Assembly (NCBI GenBank): GCA_001792895.1
Contig: MARA01000004.1
Span: 930,001 to 994,000 of the forward strand
Source of the DNA: Lentinus brumalis
Lineage: Eukaryota; Basidiomycota; Agaricomycetes; Polyporales; Polyporaceae
DNA length: 64,000 nucleotides
Reading direction: 5' to 3'
Shown here: one piece after another, positions 33,634 to 44,189 of the stretch
Numbering within the stretch: position 1 is the first letter of the stretch
How the letters are laid out: each line of letters starts with the position of its first letter
The notes under the pieces: generated by a model
Databases searched by the model: none
Told to the model about the DNA's origin: nothing
The model's input: only the letters and a program-made list of their open reading frames with translations
Translations under genes and position numbers: made by a program

Positions 33634-34397
33634 ATGGCCACCGCAAGCAACTACCTCCAGGTCACCCACGAGATCAAGCTTGACCATGACAACGTCCGTG
33701 AGCTCTATGAGAGGCACGTACAACTGTCCACTATATGCGGATGGACATGCTGACGCAGCCGACCTGGCTTCACAGGTACAAGCAGACCACCGACATGAAC
33801 CAGAAGGGCATGATTGCCAACACCCTCATCCGCGAGATGGCCGTGCACGGCGACGCCGAAGAGATCTCCGTCTATAACGACTACGGCACGCTCGGCCTCG
33901 GCGACTGCGCTGTCCACAACAAGGAGGAGCACGCCGAGATCAAGAGGCTCGTCTACGACGCCGACGCGACCCGCCTCGCCAAGGCCGACTACGACTCGGT
34001 GCTCGAGCGCGCAGTCACCGCCTTCCTCACCCACGCGAAGGAGGAGGAGGACGAGCAGCTCCCGCTCATCCGCCAGAAGCTCACCCCGGAGGAGAATGAC
34101 GTACGTACCATCGTGCTCGTTTGCGTACAAATTGAGAGGCTCATTTTGGGCCAGAAAATCGCTCGTGCGTTTTTGAAGGCGCGGACGACGGTTCCTACCC
34201 GCCCGCACCCTTGGGCACCTCAGACCGGCGGGATCGCCCAGAAGGTTGCCGGTATGCAGGGTGCCTTTCTTGACAAGGTAAGAGCTGCGCTGGTCACTGC
34301 TGCTGTAGTACTGCTGACGGTCTTGCGCCAGGTCGTCGAAAGGGTTGAGGGCCGTCAGTTTGTGGACCTGAAGTATGAACACCCAAAGCAGTTCTGA
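33634..34397 (+). CDS. Hemerythrin (HHE)-like cation-binding protein
   Basis: Four-helix HHE domain proteins bind a di-iron centre and are linked to iron or oxygen/NO sensing and redox stress. Four exons. Motifs with candidate ligands are in order: THEIKLDHDNVRELYER, NTLIREMAVHGDAEEISVY, DCAVHNKEEHAEIKRLVY and FLTHAKEEEDEQL. The C-terminal part has ARAFLKARTTVPTRPHPWAP and ends with EGRQFVDLKYE. The first intron (33714-33775) must start with GC instead of GT to keep the frame at Glu-Arg/Tyr; the other two are GT-AG. Start at 33634 (ccATGG context). A degenerate paralogue lies at 21378-21944. The family call is firm; the exact role is unknown. Confidence 0.9.
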
Positions 34398-34622
34398 TTG
34401 AAATCAAGTACCGGACACTCACTGTACAATAATCCCTTATGTTGTAGCACACACCCAGAGACTTGAACCTGGTGAATCAATGGCTCGAGATTGAAAAAAA
34501 AAAGATCAAACAGCGGAGGATGGCACGCTTGGGGCGAAGTAAGTCGGGTGCCCACAGCATACAAGCGCATCGCAATAGCATGTCAAGTGAATCTTACATT
34601 CCTGGTCTACAATCACACCATC

Positions 34623-37404
34623 TCAAGTATCCTGGGTGGGCACGATATGCCTCAAATGTGCGGGAATGAGTTCGGGCGGCAGCTTCATGATCTGGTCCAG
34701 AGGCGCTCGCTTCGCAAGCGCGAGGAGGTTCAGCCTGAGCTTCTTGAGCACCGGGTCCTCCTTGTCGTCCTCCGTCACTCCGGACGGCGCAGGAGCAGCG
34801 CTGGGCTCGCCCTCGGTCTTCATAGCGACGTCGCCATCTGCATCCGGGGCTGTTTCGCCTGCCTCCTCCTCTTCCTCCTCCTGCTCCTGCTCCTGCTCCT
34901 TCCCTTCGTCCTTCCTTGCCACCATCGGCTCGCCACCTCCAACGCCCTCCCTCGCCAGCCTCGCAATATCATCAGCCGCCACCTGGAGCGCATACGCCAG
35001 CATCCCCGCATCCTCGACCACACCCGGGCCCTTCGTACCGGCCCCGGTCACGGCAGCCGACGCCGCACTCGCGCCCGCCTCGGCCTCGCGGTGCTCGGCG
35101 ATCGCCCACTGGAGGTACGCCGCCGCGTTCTTCTCGGGGTCGCGCGCGAGCGCCTCGTCCATCTCGCGCTTGCGCTTGTCGCGGTACGCGCGGCCCGCCC
35201 ACACGTCCTCGGCGTGGAAGAGCTCGTCCGGGGCGCGGATCAGCGCAGGGAGGTCGATCTTGGCGGCTTGGATCGCACGGAGCGTCGCGAGTGCGCGCGC
35301 GGCGGCGGGGTAGTCGTGCAGAGAGCGGTCGATTTGGGCGCGGATGGCGGAGGTCGGGGATGGAGGTCGGGAGGATGGAGGCGGTGAGTGCGGAGGGGTG
35401 GGCGGGAGGGAGTTCAGGATGCGTGCGGCATCGCGGAGGACGCCGTGGCGTCCGCCAGTCAAGGGGTCGATCACGTTCTGCTCTACCCACTGGGCGACGG
35501 GCATTCCGAGCGCGCCGTACGTTGGAGGTTCGCCGTTGCGTTGCTGCGAGCTTGGTAAGACCGCCGAACCAATTGATGCAGTCGAGAAGTACCACTCACC
35601 ACGGGTTCTGAAGGCGTCAAGAACTCGGCGACACTCCGCACGTATGCGTACCCATCGACGCCTCCGTAGACGACATCGCGGATGTACGCCTCCGCCTCCG
35701 CCGTCCTGCCTTTCCAGTAGCTCTCCTCGTCTGTGTCCATGTTCAAATCCACTGCCGATGCTGCCGGGATCTCCAGAGTGCTCCGGAGGTTGTTGAACAA
35801 TCTGTCCTCGGAGCCTAGCTCCGTCGCGATGTCCCGCTTCCGCTCTTCCGCAAGGACGTTCGGAAGCGTCGCGAATGTACCAAAGTCGGTTGCGACGGGC
35901 TCTCGGGGATTCTTCCATGCCGGCGCGGTCTCTTCTTCAGCGACGTCCCTTGCTCGACGACTGGGGGCGTTCCGGTTAATGACCCAATGTCGTCGCTTCG
36001 CCGGCTTGATGTTCTTGAGCTTCGACCCGCCCACAGCAGACGCTGAGCTCGACGCGAACGGTTGTGGCACGTCCTTGATGATGGGAGGGATGATGTTCAC
36101 CGGTGCAGGGAGAGGCGGTGCAGAGTGATCTGTAGCATCGCCGGTAGGATAGAGAGGAACGAGGAGAGGGCGCGAAGGAGGGTCGGGGACCATCGCTGAC
36201 AGGACAGTGAACGGGTCCTCAACTGCAGACAGAATGAGCAAAACCCAACATAGGAGGCAGCAGCACACGTACTCTCTGCATACTCGAGACTGCCGTCTGC
36301 AGCTAGCGGCAGGCCGTTCTTCTCGATCCGCATCCGCTCCTTCTTCGTGCGATATCGCTTGCCTGAGCGCGGAGGGGTGAGGAGTGATCTCAAAAGCATG
36401 TGTAACGAACGAATTGAACACACCTTTGAGCTTGAGTGCGAGCATGAGCTCCGCCTCATCCGAGCCCGGGGGGAAGGCAGCCAACCCATCCTTTGCTCCG
36501 GGCAAACCACCATCTGCCTCCAAGCTCTCCGACAGTGCCCCCACTCCCTTCTTCCCCTTCCCCTTCCTGCCTCCAGCTAGCAGAGCGACCGATGGCGATC
36601 CTGCGCGGCTCTCGTCGACATCCATCGGCGTCCCAGGCACCGTCGCTTTGTCCATCGGTGCGTCGTCATCGTCGACAGCGACGGGCTCATCGTGCTCGAC
36701 GTCTATGTTCCAGTCCGTCTCGTATTCTATGACGGTGGCGGCAGCTTTGGTGATGTGGTCTAGGGCGTACTTCTCTATTCGTTCGGCCTCGCTGTGGAAG
36801 ATCGTGCCTGGTGGATTGAAAGTCTTTGCGTTTGTCGTGACGAGTCTAAGATCTGACTAGAGGCCCAATGAGCACATCGAAAACAGAGGATGGGGACAAG
36901 ATCGGGCGAGGGAAGCGAGGGAAGTTTCCGAGCAAAGGGGTGAAAAAGTAAAAGTGCAAGGGACATACTGCAAATTCCTCTAGTGACCTGTATCTCCCCC
37001 TCTCCACTTTGGTTGTCATCGTTCCCAGGTCCATCGGCCTCGATACGACATCGCTGTAACCCGGGACCTGGGTGGGGTCCACAGGCTGGAGAAAGAAGGC
37101 GTAATCATCCTTCCTGCGCACAACCATCAGCATCCCGTCCCAGCCTGACCGGTTCGCAGCGTATCTACTCACTTCTTGATCTGCGTGATGAGCTTTGTGA
37201 GGACCTCCTTGAGCGGTTTGAGCTTGACCGGCCTGGGCTGTTTCTTCACGGGCTCCTCGTAGGTGAGCTTGATCTTTTTCCTGGCCTTCTGGGCCTTGAG
37301 GGCGCTGAGGGATGGGAGGACGAGGGTGAGGCCCTTGGAGGGCTTCGCAGGGATTGTGAAGACTCGGCATGGACGTCGTGAGCAAGATACGGCGGCGAGC
37401 TCAT
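34623..37404 (-). CDS. BRD7/BRD9-like bromodomain protein
   Basis: Chromatin reader expected to bind acetyl-lysine in histones, probably within a SWI/SNF-type complex. After a basic N-terminal segment (LKAQKARKKIKLTYEE) the bromodomain runs from DDYAFFLQPVDPTQVPGY, through RPMDLGTMTTKVERGRYRSLEEFA, to the acetyl-lysine pocket TTNAKTFNPPGTIFH, split by an intron near 36855-36970. A KYALDHITKAA helix follows. The middle (KRRHWVINRNAPSRRARD and FGTFATLP) and a C-terminal helical region fit the DUF3512-type extension of the BRD7/9 group. A run of Glu/Gln lies near 34880-34910. The C-terminus ends PPELIPAHLRHIVP. The start is uncertain: ATG at 37404 requires a 41-nt intron to reach the conserved frame; no in-frame ATG precedes the conserved start otherwise. 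Confidence 0.85.
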
Positions 37405-37969
37405 TTCTCACTCGTGCTGTCGTTGAGGTTCGCTGCTCGGCGCACCCTCCGTGATTGGCTCGCTATGGCTCCGGGGCCCGGCCGCACAGGCGCCTGGTGC
37501 CCCGGCGGCCCCGGTCTGGCCGGCCTCGACTGCGCCGCAAAGCAAGCACACTGCCCGGCCATCTTCAACCGTACGTCATAGACTACATAGAGCAGGCCCC
37601 GAGCATGGCGTGCATCGTGTCTTTTCCCCAGCTCATTCTCTGGTCACTGTGCTCGCCACACATCCAGACAGTACTGCTCTCATACCCTGGTAAGTTCACC
37701 TTCTTGTCGTCGCAGACTGCATCTACCCTTGGAGCTGGAACTTGGTCAAGCTGGACTTCGTCTAGCTTCCTTGGTGAGGCAGCGGCGTTGCCAAGCACCC
37801 CCAGCTCCGGTCGGTGTCAGTACCAGTCGATGCTGAGAACGCCCACCGCGACCCAGCCTTTCGTCGACCACGCTCTGTCTAGCAGCGCATGCTCCTCTAT
37901 CTCCGCCCTACTTCATCTATATCGCAGCCGCAACCCGACTTACTTCTCTCCCTCAGACACTCACCCATC
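37405..37969. other. Divergent intergenic stretch
   Basis: Promoters of the bromodomain gene and of the Cys-rich membrane protein gene. A Gly/Pro-rich frame near 37466-37581 opens but has no family features and stops quickly, so it is not called. Confidence 0.4.
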
Positions 37970-38695
37970 ATGACACCTATCACGTCTCAGCCGTACGCTA
38001 TCAACGCCCCAGTGGTCGCAGTCTACGAATACAGCAACGAGAAGGGCTGCTCGCACGCGCAGGAGGGCCACCCTCGTGAGTCGCGACGGTGCCAATGCAA
38101 CCGCGCTCGCGCAAGTCAGTCCCGCCGCATCCTCGCAGCAGTCCTCCTCGCCGCATTGTCCATGGTCCTGTTCGCGCTGGCGTGGGGTCTGTGGGATGCG
38201 GCATTCAACGAGGGGTCGTGGCTCAGCTCGTTCGGCTGGGGTGAAGACGGCACGGGCAGTACCTGGTCGGCTTTGGGTGGATTTGTCAAGAGACAGGCCA
38301 ACGGACCTGCTGGCAACGGCGGGAACACCTTCGTTGAACGCAAATGTAGGTCGTCCAGCCATAAGCGTCCTGGACAGTACTGACGCACTTCCCAGATTAC
38401 CTTATTGTGGTCTTTGTCGGTCTGGTTCTGGTTATCCTTGCCGCCATCTGTTTGAGCGCATGGTGCTGCCGAGGTGCGTCTCTCGGACGGATCGCAGTCC
38501 ACTTATGCTGAGTTCTTCCCCCCGCAGGTGCCTTCGAGAATCCGCTCTGCTGCCCTTGCTATCTCTGCGCCTGCTGCGGTGGTCTCGGTACGTCTAGGCT
38601 TGCTATATGCTCTCTGCCAAGCTCTGACAATGTCCGCAGCTTGCTTGGAGTGCATCGGTTGTGGGCTGTGCGCCGAAGGCATAGACAACATGTAA
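37970..38695 (+). CDS. Small Cys-rich membrane protein of unknown function
   Basis: Not recognised. Four exons joined by introns near 38346-38395, 38475-38527 and 38591-38640, all GT-AG and in frame. The N-terminal ~50 residues are polar and include CSHAQEGHPRESRRCQCNRAR. Two membrane segments are clear: ILAAVLLAALSMVLFALAWG and YLIVVFVGLVLVILAAICL. The loop between them is Gly/Ser/Trp-rich. The C-terminal ~45 residues hold 14 Cys (CCRG, CCPCYLCACCGG, CLECIGCGLC), which suggests S-acylation or metal binding at the membrane face. Start at 37970, stop TAA at 38693-38695. No neighbour suggests a role. Confidence 0.7.
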
Positions 38696-39273
38696 CCGCC
38701 ACAGCCATGCAACATTCCGATCGCAGCGTCGATCGATCATCAGAATTTTCGTACTTGGAGGTCCTTGTGTATCCTCGATCGTGGGGTCATGTTGACTGGA
38801 CTTACTTGGGACTGTTGTGTCGACTCCCTTTGGCTCCCATGGTGGGCTGTATACTTGTGCTATGGAGCTACCGGACAGTTAACTGATCTCGGGCGCTGCG
38901 CTGTATACCTCTTGTTCTACATAACACCATATTCGCGTGCAGGTCGTTACGTCTCTCCGGGCGCGCCGGATTTCCCCAAGCGCTGTGTGGGTAGTGCAGT
39001 ACTGGTTCTAGCGAAACCTGTCTGCAAATGCGGAGCTTGCACAGGGCTGCAGTACGCCTGCAGGCCTACATGACAGATCCGTTGGAGTGGTGGACAGTGC
39101 GCTGTGGATGTCCACGCCAAAAGGAAGGCTTTTGCAGTACCTAATCGGGTCCACTAACGGCGCCCAAGCCTGCAGGCTGCAGCTGTCGGCGAATATCATA
39201 TTCCTGTGCGACGTGCGTGCGTGGTCAAAGATGCGGAGGAGGGTGCGGGAGGTCTCACCCACGCTTTGCTTTC
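38696..39273. other. Intergenic stretch
   Basis: 3' region of the Cys-rich protein gene and promoter of the next gene. CTGCAG-containing strings recur near 39050-39065 and 39170-39182. No gene, RNA or long repeat was identified. Confidence 0.4.
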
Positions 39274-40620
39274 ATGCCACCACATCTCCTGCGTCGGATA
39301 CTCTCCCCAGTCTACCACGTCCGCAATGCAGCCAGCACTGGACCTTCGTTCTCCGCCCAGGCGTCCTCCTGGAAAAGCCCGGACGACATTCTCTCCATCC
39401 TGATGCTGATCGGCGGCGACATCGTCCAGCGCGCGGTGGCACAGCTCGCAGGGACAGGCCCGGGCCCCTTCTGCCCCGTCGCCTTCTCCTTCGGATGGCT
39501 CGCATATTCCGTCTCCGCGCTCACCTCTGCCGTGGGCGACGGCCGCCTCCTGCCCAAGCCAGATATCAACATGTACGTCGTGAACGCAAAGTCGGGGTAC
39601 ACGCGCGAGAACGCGAGCTGGCTCGTCGCCCGCCTCCTGCGCGACCACGAGGTGCGCAAGTTCAAGGGCGGGTCTCTCACCGTCGCGTTCTACTACACCT
39701 CGGCAGACCCCGCGCGCCGCGCGGGCGTCCCGTGTCGCGACTGGGTGTACTGGTCCGGCGTGCTGGTTATCTTCGCGCAGCTCGCCATTGCGATCATCCC
39801 CGGGGCGCTGCACGGGAACTGGATCGTGCTGCTGGTCACTGCCGGGGGAACACTGCTTGCGCTCGTCGGGAGCGGCCTGGGTCAGTGGCGGGACGAGAAG
39901 TACGCTGCACGGCCGGTCAAGGGCCGCGAGGTCGTCGTGCTCACGCGCGGAAATGGGAGCACCTTCGCGATGGTGGTCATCAGCGAGCAGGTTGGGATAC
40001 GGCTGGAGGACCTCGCAGCGGGTCGCGACAAGCGCAGGGTCGTCACGTCGGTGATGACTGGGACGCTCTTCATACTGTGGCTCGTGCTGCTGCTCACGGT
40101 GGAGGGCTTGGAGGGGGACGCGTGGTACCTCCTCGCAGTGGGAGGGCTGGGGATGTTGCAGAACGTGCTCGCGGCGGGCGTGACGAGGAGCGCGGATGCG
40201 CTCGGGTTTCACTTCCAGGAGGGCTCGAAGGACGACTTCATCAAGGAGAAGAAAGTCATGCAGACTATGATGAAAGCGGAGGAGCGCGAGCCGGGCGTTG
40301 GGCTCTCTCTGCTCCCACTCTTCTTCCCTGGAGATCTTTGGCCGCAAGAGCAGGAGTACTGGGACAGGAAGCGGAAGGAGAGGAACGCAGCAGAGCTGGA
40401 GAGGAGGGCACTCATGATGCGCGGCGCACCGAAGCTGGATGACAAGGCTGTTGCAACCGCACAGGTGCAGGAGGCTGAGAAGGCACACAGGAGGAGCGAC
40501 ACGGCGGTCACTTTCATTGAGGATCCTCTGCCACGGACATCTGAGTCACGCTCGCCCCCTTCGCGAAGTGACACATTCGCGACCGTCGCCTCGGAGCCGG
40601 ACTCGGTGATGCTGAGGTGA
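39274..40620 (+). CDS. Multi-pass membrane protein of unknown function
   Basis: Intronless gene of 448 residues; family not recognised. Hydrophobic segments occur at about residues 35-55 (ILSILMLIGGDIVQRAVAQL), 65-85, 150-170 (WSGVLVIFAQLAIAIIPGAL), 173-195, 255-275 (SVMTGTLFILWLVLLLTV) and 285-305, so six membrane spans are likely. A soluble stretch between spans 2 and 3 contains INMYVVNAKSGYTRENASWL. The C-terminal ~110 residues are charged, probably helical and cytosolic, then Ser/Pro-rich. The coding region is very GC-rich at third positions. The frame is open upstream to 39217, but only with a GTG; the ATG at 39274 is used here. Confidence 0.75.
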   Translation: MPPHLLRRILSPVYHVRNAASTGPSFSAQASSWKSPDDILSILMLIGGDIVQRAVAQLAGTGPGPFCPVAFSFGWLAYSVSALTSAVGDGRLLPKPDINMYVVNAKSGYTRENASWLVARLLRDHEVRKFKGGSLTVAFYYTSADPARRAGVPCRDWVYWSGVLVIFAQLAIAIIPGALHGNWIVLLVTAGGTLLALVGSGLGQWRDEKYAARPVKGREVVVLTRGNGSTFAMVVISEQVGIRLEDLAAGRDKRRVVTSVMTGTLFILWLVLLLTVEGLEGDAWYLLAVGGLGMLQNVLAAGVTRSADALGFHFQEGSKDDFIKEKKVMQTMMKAEEREPGVGLSLLPLFFPGDLWPQEQEYWDRKRKERNAAELERRALMMRGAPKLDDKAVATAQVQEAEKAHRRSDTAVTFIEDPLPRTSESRSPPSRSDTFATVASEPDSVMLR

Positions 40621-40801
40621 AATTGGGCGCATACACCTTCGCCGCTTCTTGTCCTGAACCTGATACCGTACGTATACGGCTCTCTCTCATACCCCATACT
40701 TACTCCATTGAACTCGCCCTGTATCAGTATATACTGTGTAACGTATGGATTACTCACTTTGACTAGGTTGTTCCGAAACGCGAAGCTCGAGAATATTCAC
40801 C

Positions 40802-40849
40802 GCTTGAAGTTACAGCTTGAAGTTACAGCTTGAAGTTACCGCTCGAAGT
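40802..40849. repeat. 13-bp tandem repeat
   Basis: The unit GCTTGAAGTTACA is repeated exactly at 40802-40814 and 40815-40827, with one change at 40828-40840, and a partial fourth copy follows. It lies about 200 nt upstream of the first F-box gene. Confidence 0.9.
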
Positions 40850-40925
40850 GAGTTAGCTGGAAGTTGGAGTTGAGAGTCAAGAGTCGAGACGCGTCCAGGC
40901 AAGCGCCCAACGAGAATGCTCTGGA

Positions 40926-40938
40926 AACGTGACCGCGT
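40926..40938 (+). promoter_or_regulatory. Promoter block shared by the two F-box/zinc-cluster genes
   Basis: AACGTGACCGCGT here is identical to 44061-44073 upstream of the second copy. It is 129 nt before each ATG in both cases. Function unknown; a retained piece of the duplicated promoter is likely. Confidence 0.5.
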
Positions 40939-40957
40939 TTACGCCGAACGTCGCCAA

Positions 40958-40963
40958 TATAAA
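40958..40963 (+). promoter_or_regulatory. TATA box candidate
   Basis: TATAAA about 97 nt before the ATG at 41055, a plausible spacing for a fungal TATA box. Confidence 0.5.
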
Positions 40964-41054
40964 GCCTGGAGTTCCATCCAACCATCACCATCACCTAGTA
41001 TACTTATCTGAGTACGCTCACACCTCTCCCGTGCTACGGTTCTATACCTCACAC

Positions 41055-43720
41055 ATGACGTCTTGCCCGACCGGCGTTGTGCATCGAACCGCAACGCACA
41101 GGACGATGGCACCAGTCGCAACGGACGCGTCTCAACAGTCGAAGGTGGACGTGTCGGAGGACAGCGTTCAACATGACGAACATTATGGGCGCCCTGCTAA
41201 ACGTCGTCGGGTCAGAGGGAGTGATGCCCCGAGGCAAACAACCTCTACTACGATGCAATGTGTGGGGGCGCGGAGGAAACGGAAGTCTCTGAGTTTGCTC
41301 CCCGACATGCCGCTGGATATCTTGTACGAAGTACGTGATCTGTCATGTTTTGATATGTAGACAGAGGCCGGAGATTATAGCTCAAGAATTCTCCACTCGG
41401 CACAGGTATTCCTCCACCTCCACCCGTATGACCTGCTACATCTGGCGAGGACGACGAAGACATTGCGCAGATTGCTTATGACGCGCTCCGCTTCGACGAT
41501 ATGGAGACGCGCACGCGAGAACGTGCCCGGCGGCCTTCCTGACTGTCCTAAAGATATGAGCGAGCCGGCGTACGCAAATCTCATGTTTGATCCACATTGC
41601 CATGTGAGTATCATACTGTATGTTATCATGGGTCGTGTCTTACCTCGCTCCCCCGTTGAAGTTCTGTGTCAAGGCAAGGGTCATGAAGGTCATGTGGGCA
41701 TGTCGAGTACGCTGCTGCAAGTCATGCTTCAAGGATAAGTGCGTCCCATCTGTCAATCCGCTTTCGCACTCACCACTGATTGTAGGCATAGTTTTGTCGA
41801 GATAGTTGAAGTCTGGAAAGCGTGTCACCTCAAGTATGATGAGATTCGCCCCGGTGCTATGCTACCAGCAGAAGCCGTCAATAACAGTACGTCCATCTTC
41901 CTTTGCTGCTGGTATCCAGTGACATATGGATCGCGCCCGTAGAGTTGTACTTCCTGAAGCGCGACATCACCAAGCTTATTGAACAGCTCGATGCATTGAA
42001 CGGCGACGCAGATGCTATAAAGAATTTCGAAGCTGAGCGGATGCAAGCGATCGAGGAACTGGACGATGTGAGTCATCCAGACGATGGTCTTCGCAACCTT
42101 TTGCTAACGCCGTGCTCTCAGTCTGTTGACGTATTCGAGGCCTGGTCTACTGCTGCTAAACACAGGCGTCAGGAAGAGAGGACCCAACTCATCAGACGAC
42201 GTGAAGAACAGTGTGTAGTGACTCATGGAAGGCCTGAGATTCACCGCATCGCTCACGGTCCTCCCTTTCGTAGGATACTCGAACGACTCCGCCTAGCTGG
42301 GTTCGACGACATGACCGAGCCGGAGCTGCGCAAGCGCATTTCTCTACACCCCCTCGTTCAACAGCCGAAGGAGCTGACAGACCGCAGTATGTGTCGCATC
42401 GCCATAGTTCGAATGCGTCGTGACTCACCGCGGCATAGTCTGGAACAACATCAAGAAGCCCATAATCGCCTGGGCAGAGGGAGGGCGCGCAGAGCTCCGC
42501 ATGCAGCGACACTGTCAGCAATACACTAATCGACTGCGCGTTCTTCGGGACTATCTGAAGGACTTCTATACCCTCCATCACTACCCAGAAGTGGTGCCCT
42601 CCGTCGCCGACTTCTCATGGTACACTCCCACCTTCCGTCAAATCGTGGGCACGGGGCATGATGAGGTGCTCAATCATTGGGCGACTCATCGGGACGATTT
42701 CTTCAAGACGGTCGAGGTCGTCGTCGAGGAGTGGCGTAGGAATATGGCGAGGCGGTTGTACGGCATGATACCTCCTGAGCTTCGGCCACCTCTGATCCAA
42801 CTACACAAGCACCAGCACGGAGGCGCCAACAACCCCGAGGCGAACGAGGCCGCAGGCAAAGAAGCCACAGGTCCTGCGGACGAGCACATACTGCGCGCTC
42901 TCCATGCCTCTGTTACGTGGTTCCGATGCACGGTGAGCGGTTGCCTGCTGGACTATCCCCGTGTGCTCGCACACGAATGCGCGAAGGCTGGACCTCCCAT
43001 CAACTTACATCCGGAGACCGAGATGGACGCCCTGCAGAACGCGTACAATATCATGCTCAAGGAGTTCCCATGGAACTTCACGGGGGACAAGATCGTATAC
43101 GACGTGAATGCGCATCATGCCGCGGAGAAGATCGTCCGGGCAACCTTGACGAACACGAACGCGGTGCCCAATTTCACCGACAAGTTTTGGCTCGACAACC
43201 TGGACGAGCGGTATGTGTGTGGCCAGTGCAGCAAGAGCGGATTCCTGTGTGTGATGCCATGGAGAGTCGCTGTGAGTACCCTGATTGCTGTCCCCATATT
43301 TTGATTGACGACGGTGGGTCATAGGTGAAGCATCTCTCCGACGCGGATCATCGAGGCAAGGATGTCAAGCTGACCGTGCTCAGCGTCGAGGACAGATTTG
43401 AAGTCCTTGACCGGGAGGCGAGATTGGATGATCTGCACGGCGATTGCTACAAGATGTGGGGGTGTATTCGTTATGGTTGTCGCACGCCAGCAATGAACTT
43501 GGCGGAGATGATTGACCACAGCTTCATCCGGTACGTACCGCCGCAGCGTGAATACTCCTCCACGATATGACCGACTTGATTTCGGCACAGCCATGATATC
43601 ACAGCTCCGCTGCAAGGAGTTGACTATGGCCTCCATCCGGATGCTATTACGAGCCCGGGCGTTCCTGCTGATGACGAGTTATACCCAGAGAGACTCTTCA
43701 CGACACCGATCCTGCGCTAA
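41055..43720 (+). CDS. F-box protein with Cys/His clusters, tandem copy 1
   Basis: F-box proteins are substrate receptors of SCF ubiquitin ligases. After a basic N-terminus (RPAKRRRVRG, GARRKRKSL) the F-box reads LLPDMPLDILYEVFLHLHPYDLLHLARTTKTLRRLL across the first intron, so at about residues 75-110. Cys clusters follow: WACRVRCCKSCF, then further down FRCTVSGCLLDYPRVLAHEC, YVCGQCSKSGFLC with later His residues, and WGCIRYGCRTP. These could be zinc-binding elements. The centre is helical (LYFLKRDITKLIEQL) and carries a VPSVADFSWYTP block. About nine short introns, all GT-AG, and the frame stays open to TAA at 43718-43720. An inner ATG at 41106 is an alternative start. The family is known in mushrooms but its substrates are not. 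Confidence 0.85.
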
Positions 43721-44189
43721 GTTCCGTTTAACAGTCATCACTTCGATTCTCATCATGATTTCTCTACACGACTTGCACTGATTCTCTGTATACTCTTTCG
43801 ACTTGTACATGTACACTGTATTTTTTTGCCTGCTCTTCTATGCTGTCGTAGCTTATTAGTACTATACTACTTACTAGTACCTGCGTGGATGTAATTACGT
43901 GTTCGTATCTGAGAGACTCTGATGTTGTCGGGACTCGCTCTTGGGTTCCCGTGCTCTCTCCTGCTTTAACCGGGTTTGAATGGTCTATAGCATTCGTTCT
44001 GGCCACCACAGTAACCTTGGTCGCGGATCACACGGCGCGTGTCTCAGGCGCCCGAATGAGAACGTGACCGCGTATCCGCGTGAAACACCACCGTGCCTCT
44101 TCCACCATCTACGACCACAACCACCTAACCACTGCCACCTTTCTGATCTGGTACACGTCCTGTCTGCTGCCGCTGCACTATAAGTTGGC
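43721..44189. other. Spacer between the two tandem F-box copies
   Basis: 3' region of copy 1 and promoter of copy 2, including the AACGTGACCGCGT block at 44061-44073. A TATAAG string lies only about 5 nt before the copy 2 ATG, too close to act as a TATA box for that start. Confidence 0.5.
44061..44073 (+). promoter_or_regulatory. Promoter block shared with copy 1
   Basis: AACGTGACCGCGT, the exact match to 40926-40938, 117-129 nt before the ATG of copy 2. Confidence 0.45.

Larger units (their letters stand above)
40621..41054. other. Promoter region of the first F-box/zinc-cluster gene
   Basis: Contains a 13-bp tandem repeat (40802-40849), the AACGTGACCGCGT block (40926-40938) and a TATAAA string (40958-40963), listed separately. 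The rest is 3' region of the membrane protein gene. Confidence 0.5.

Noticed and set aside
37466..37581. A small Gly/Pro-rich collagen-like protein
   Set aside because: Short, no signal peptide, no intron logic, in a promoter region; more likely a chance open frame.
39087..40488. Long open frames of over 400 codons in other frames across the multi-pass membrane protein gene
   Set aside because: Both are Arg/Pro/Ala-rich shadows; the frame with hydrophobic spans fits a real protein.
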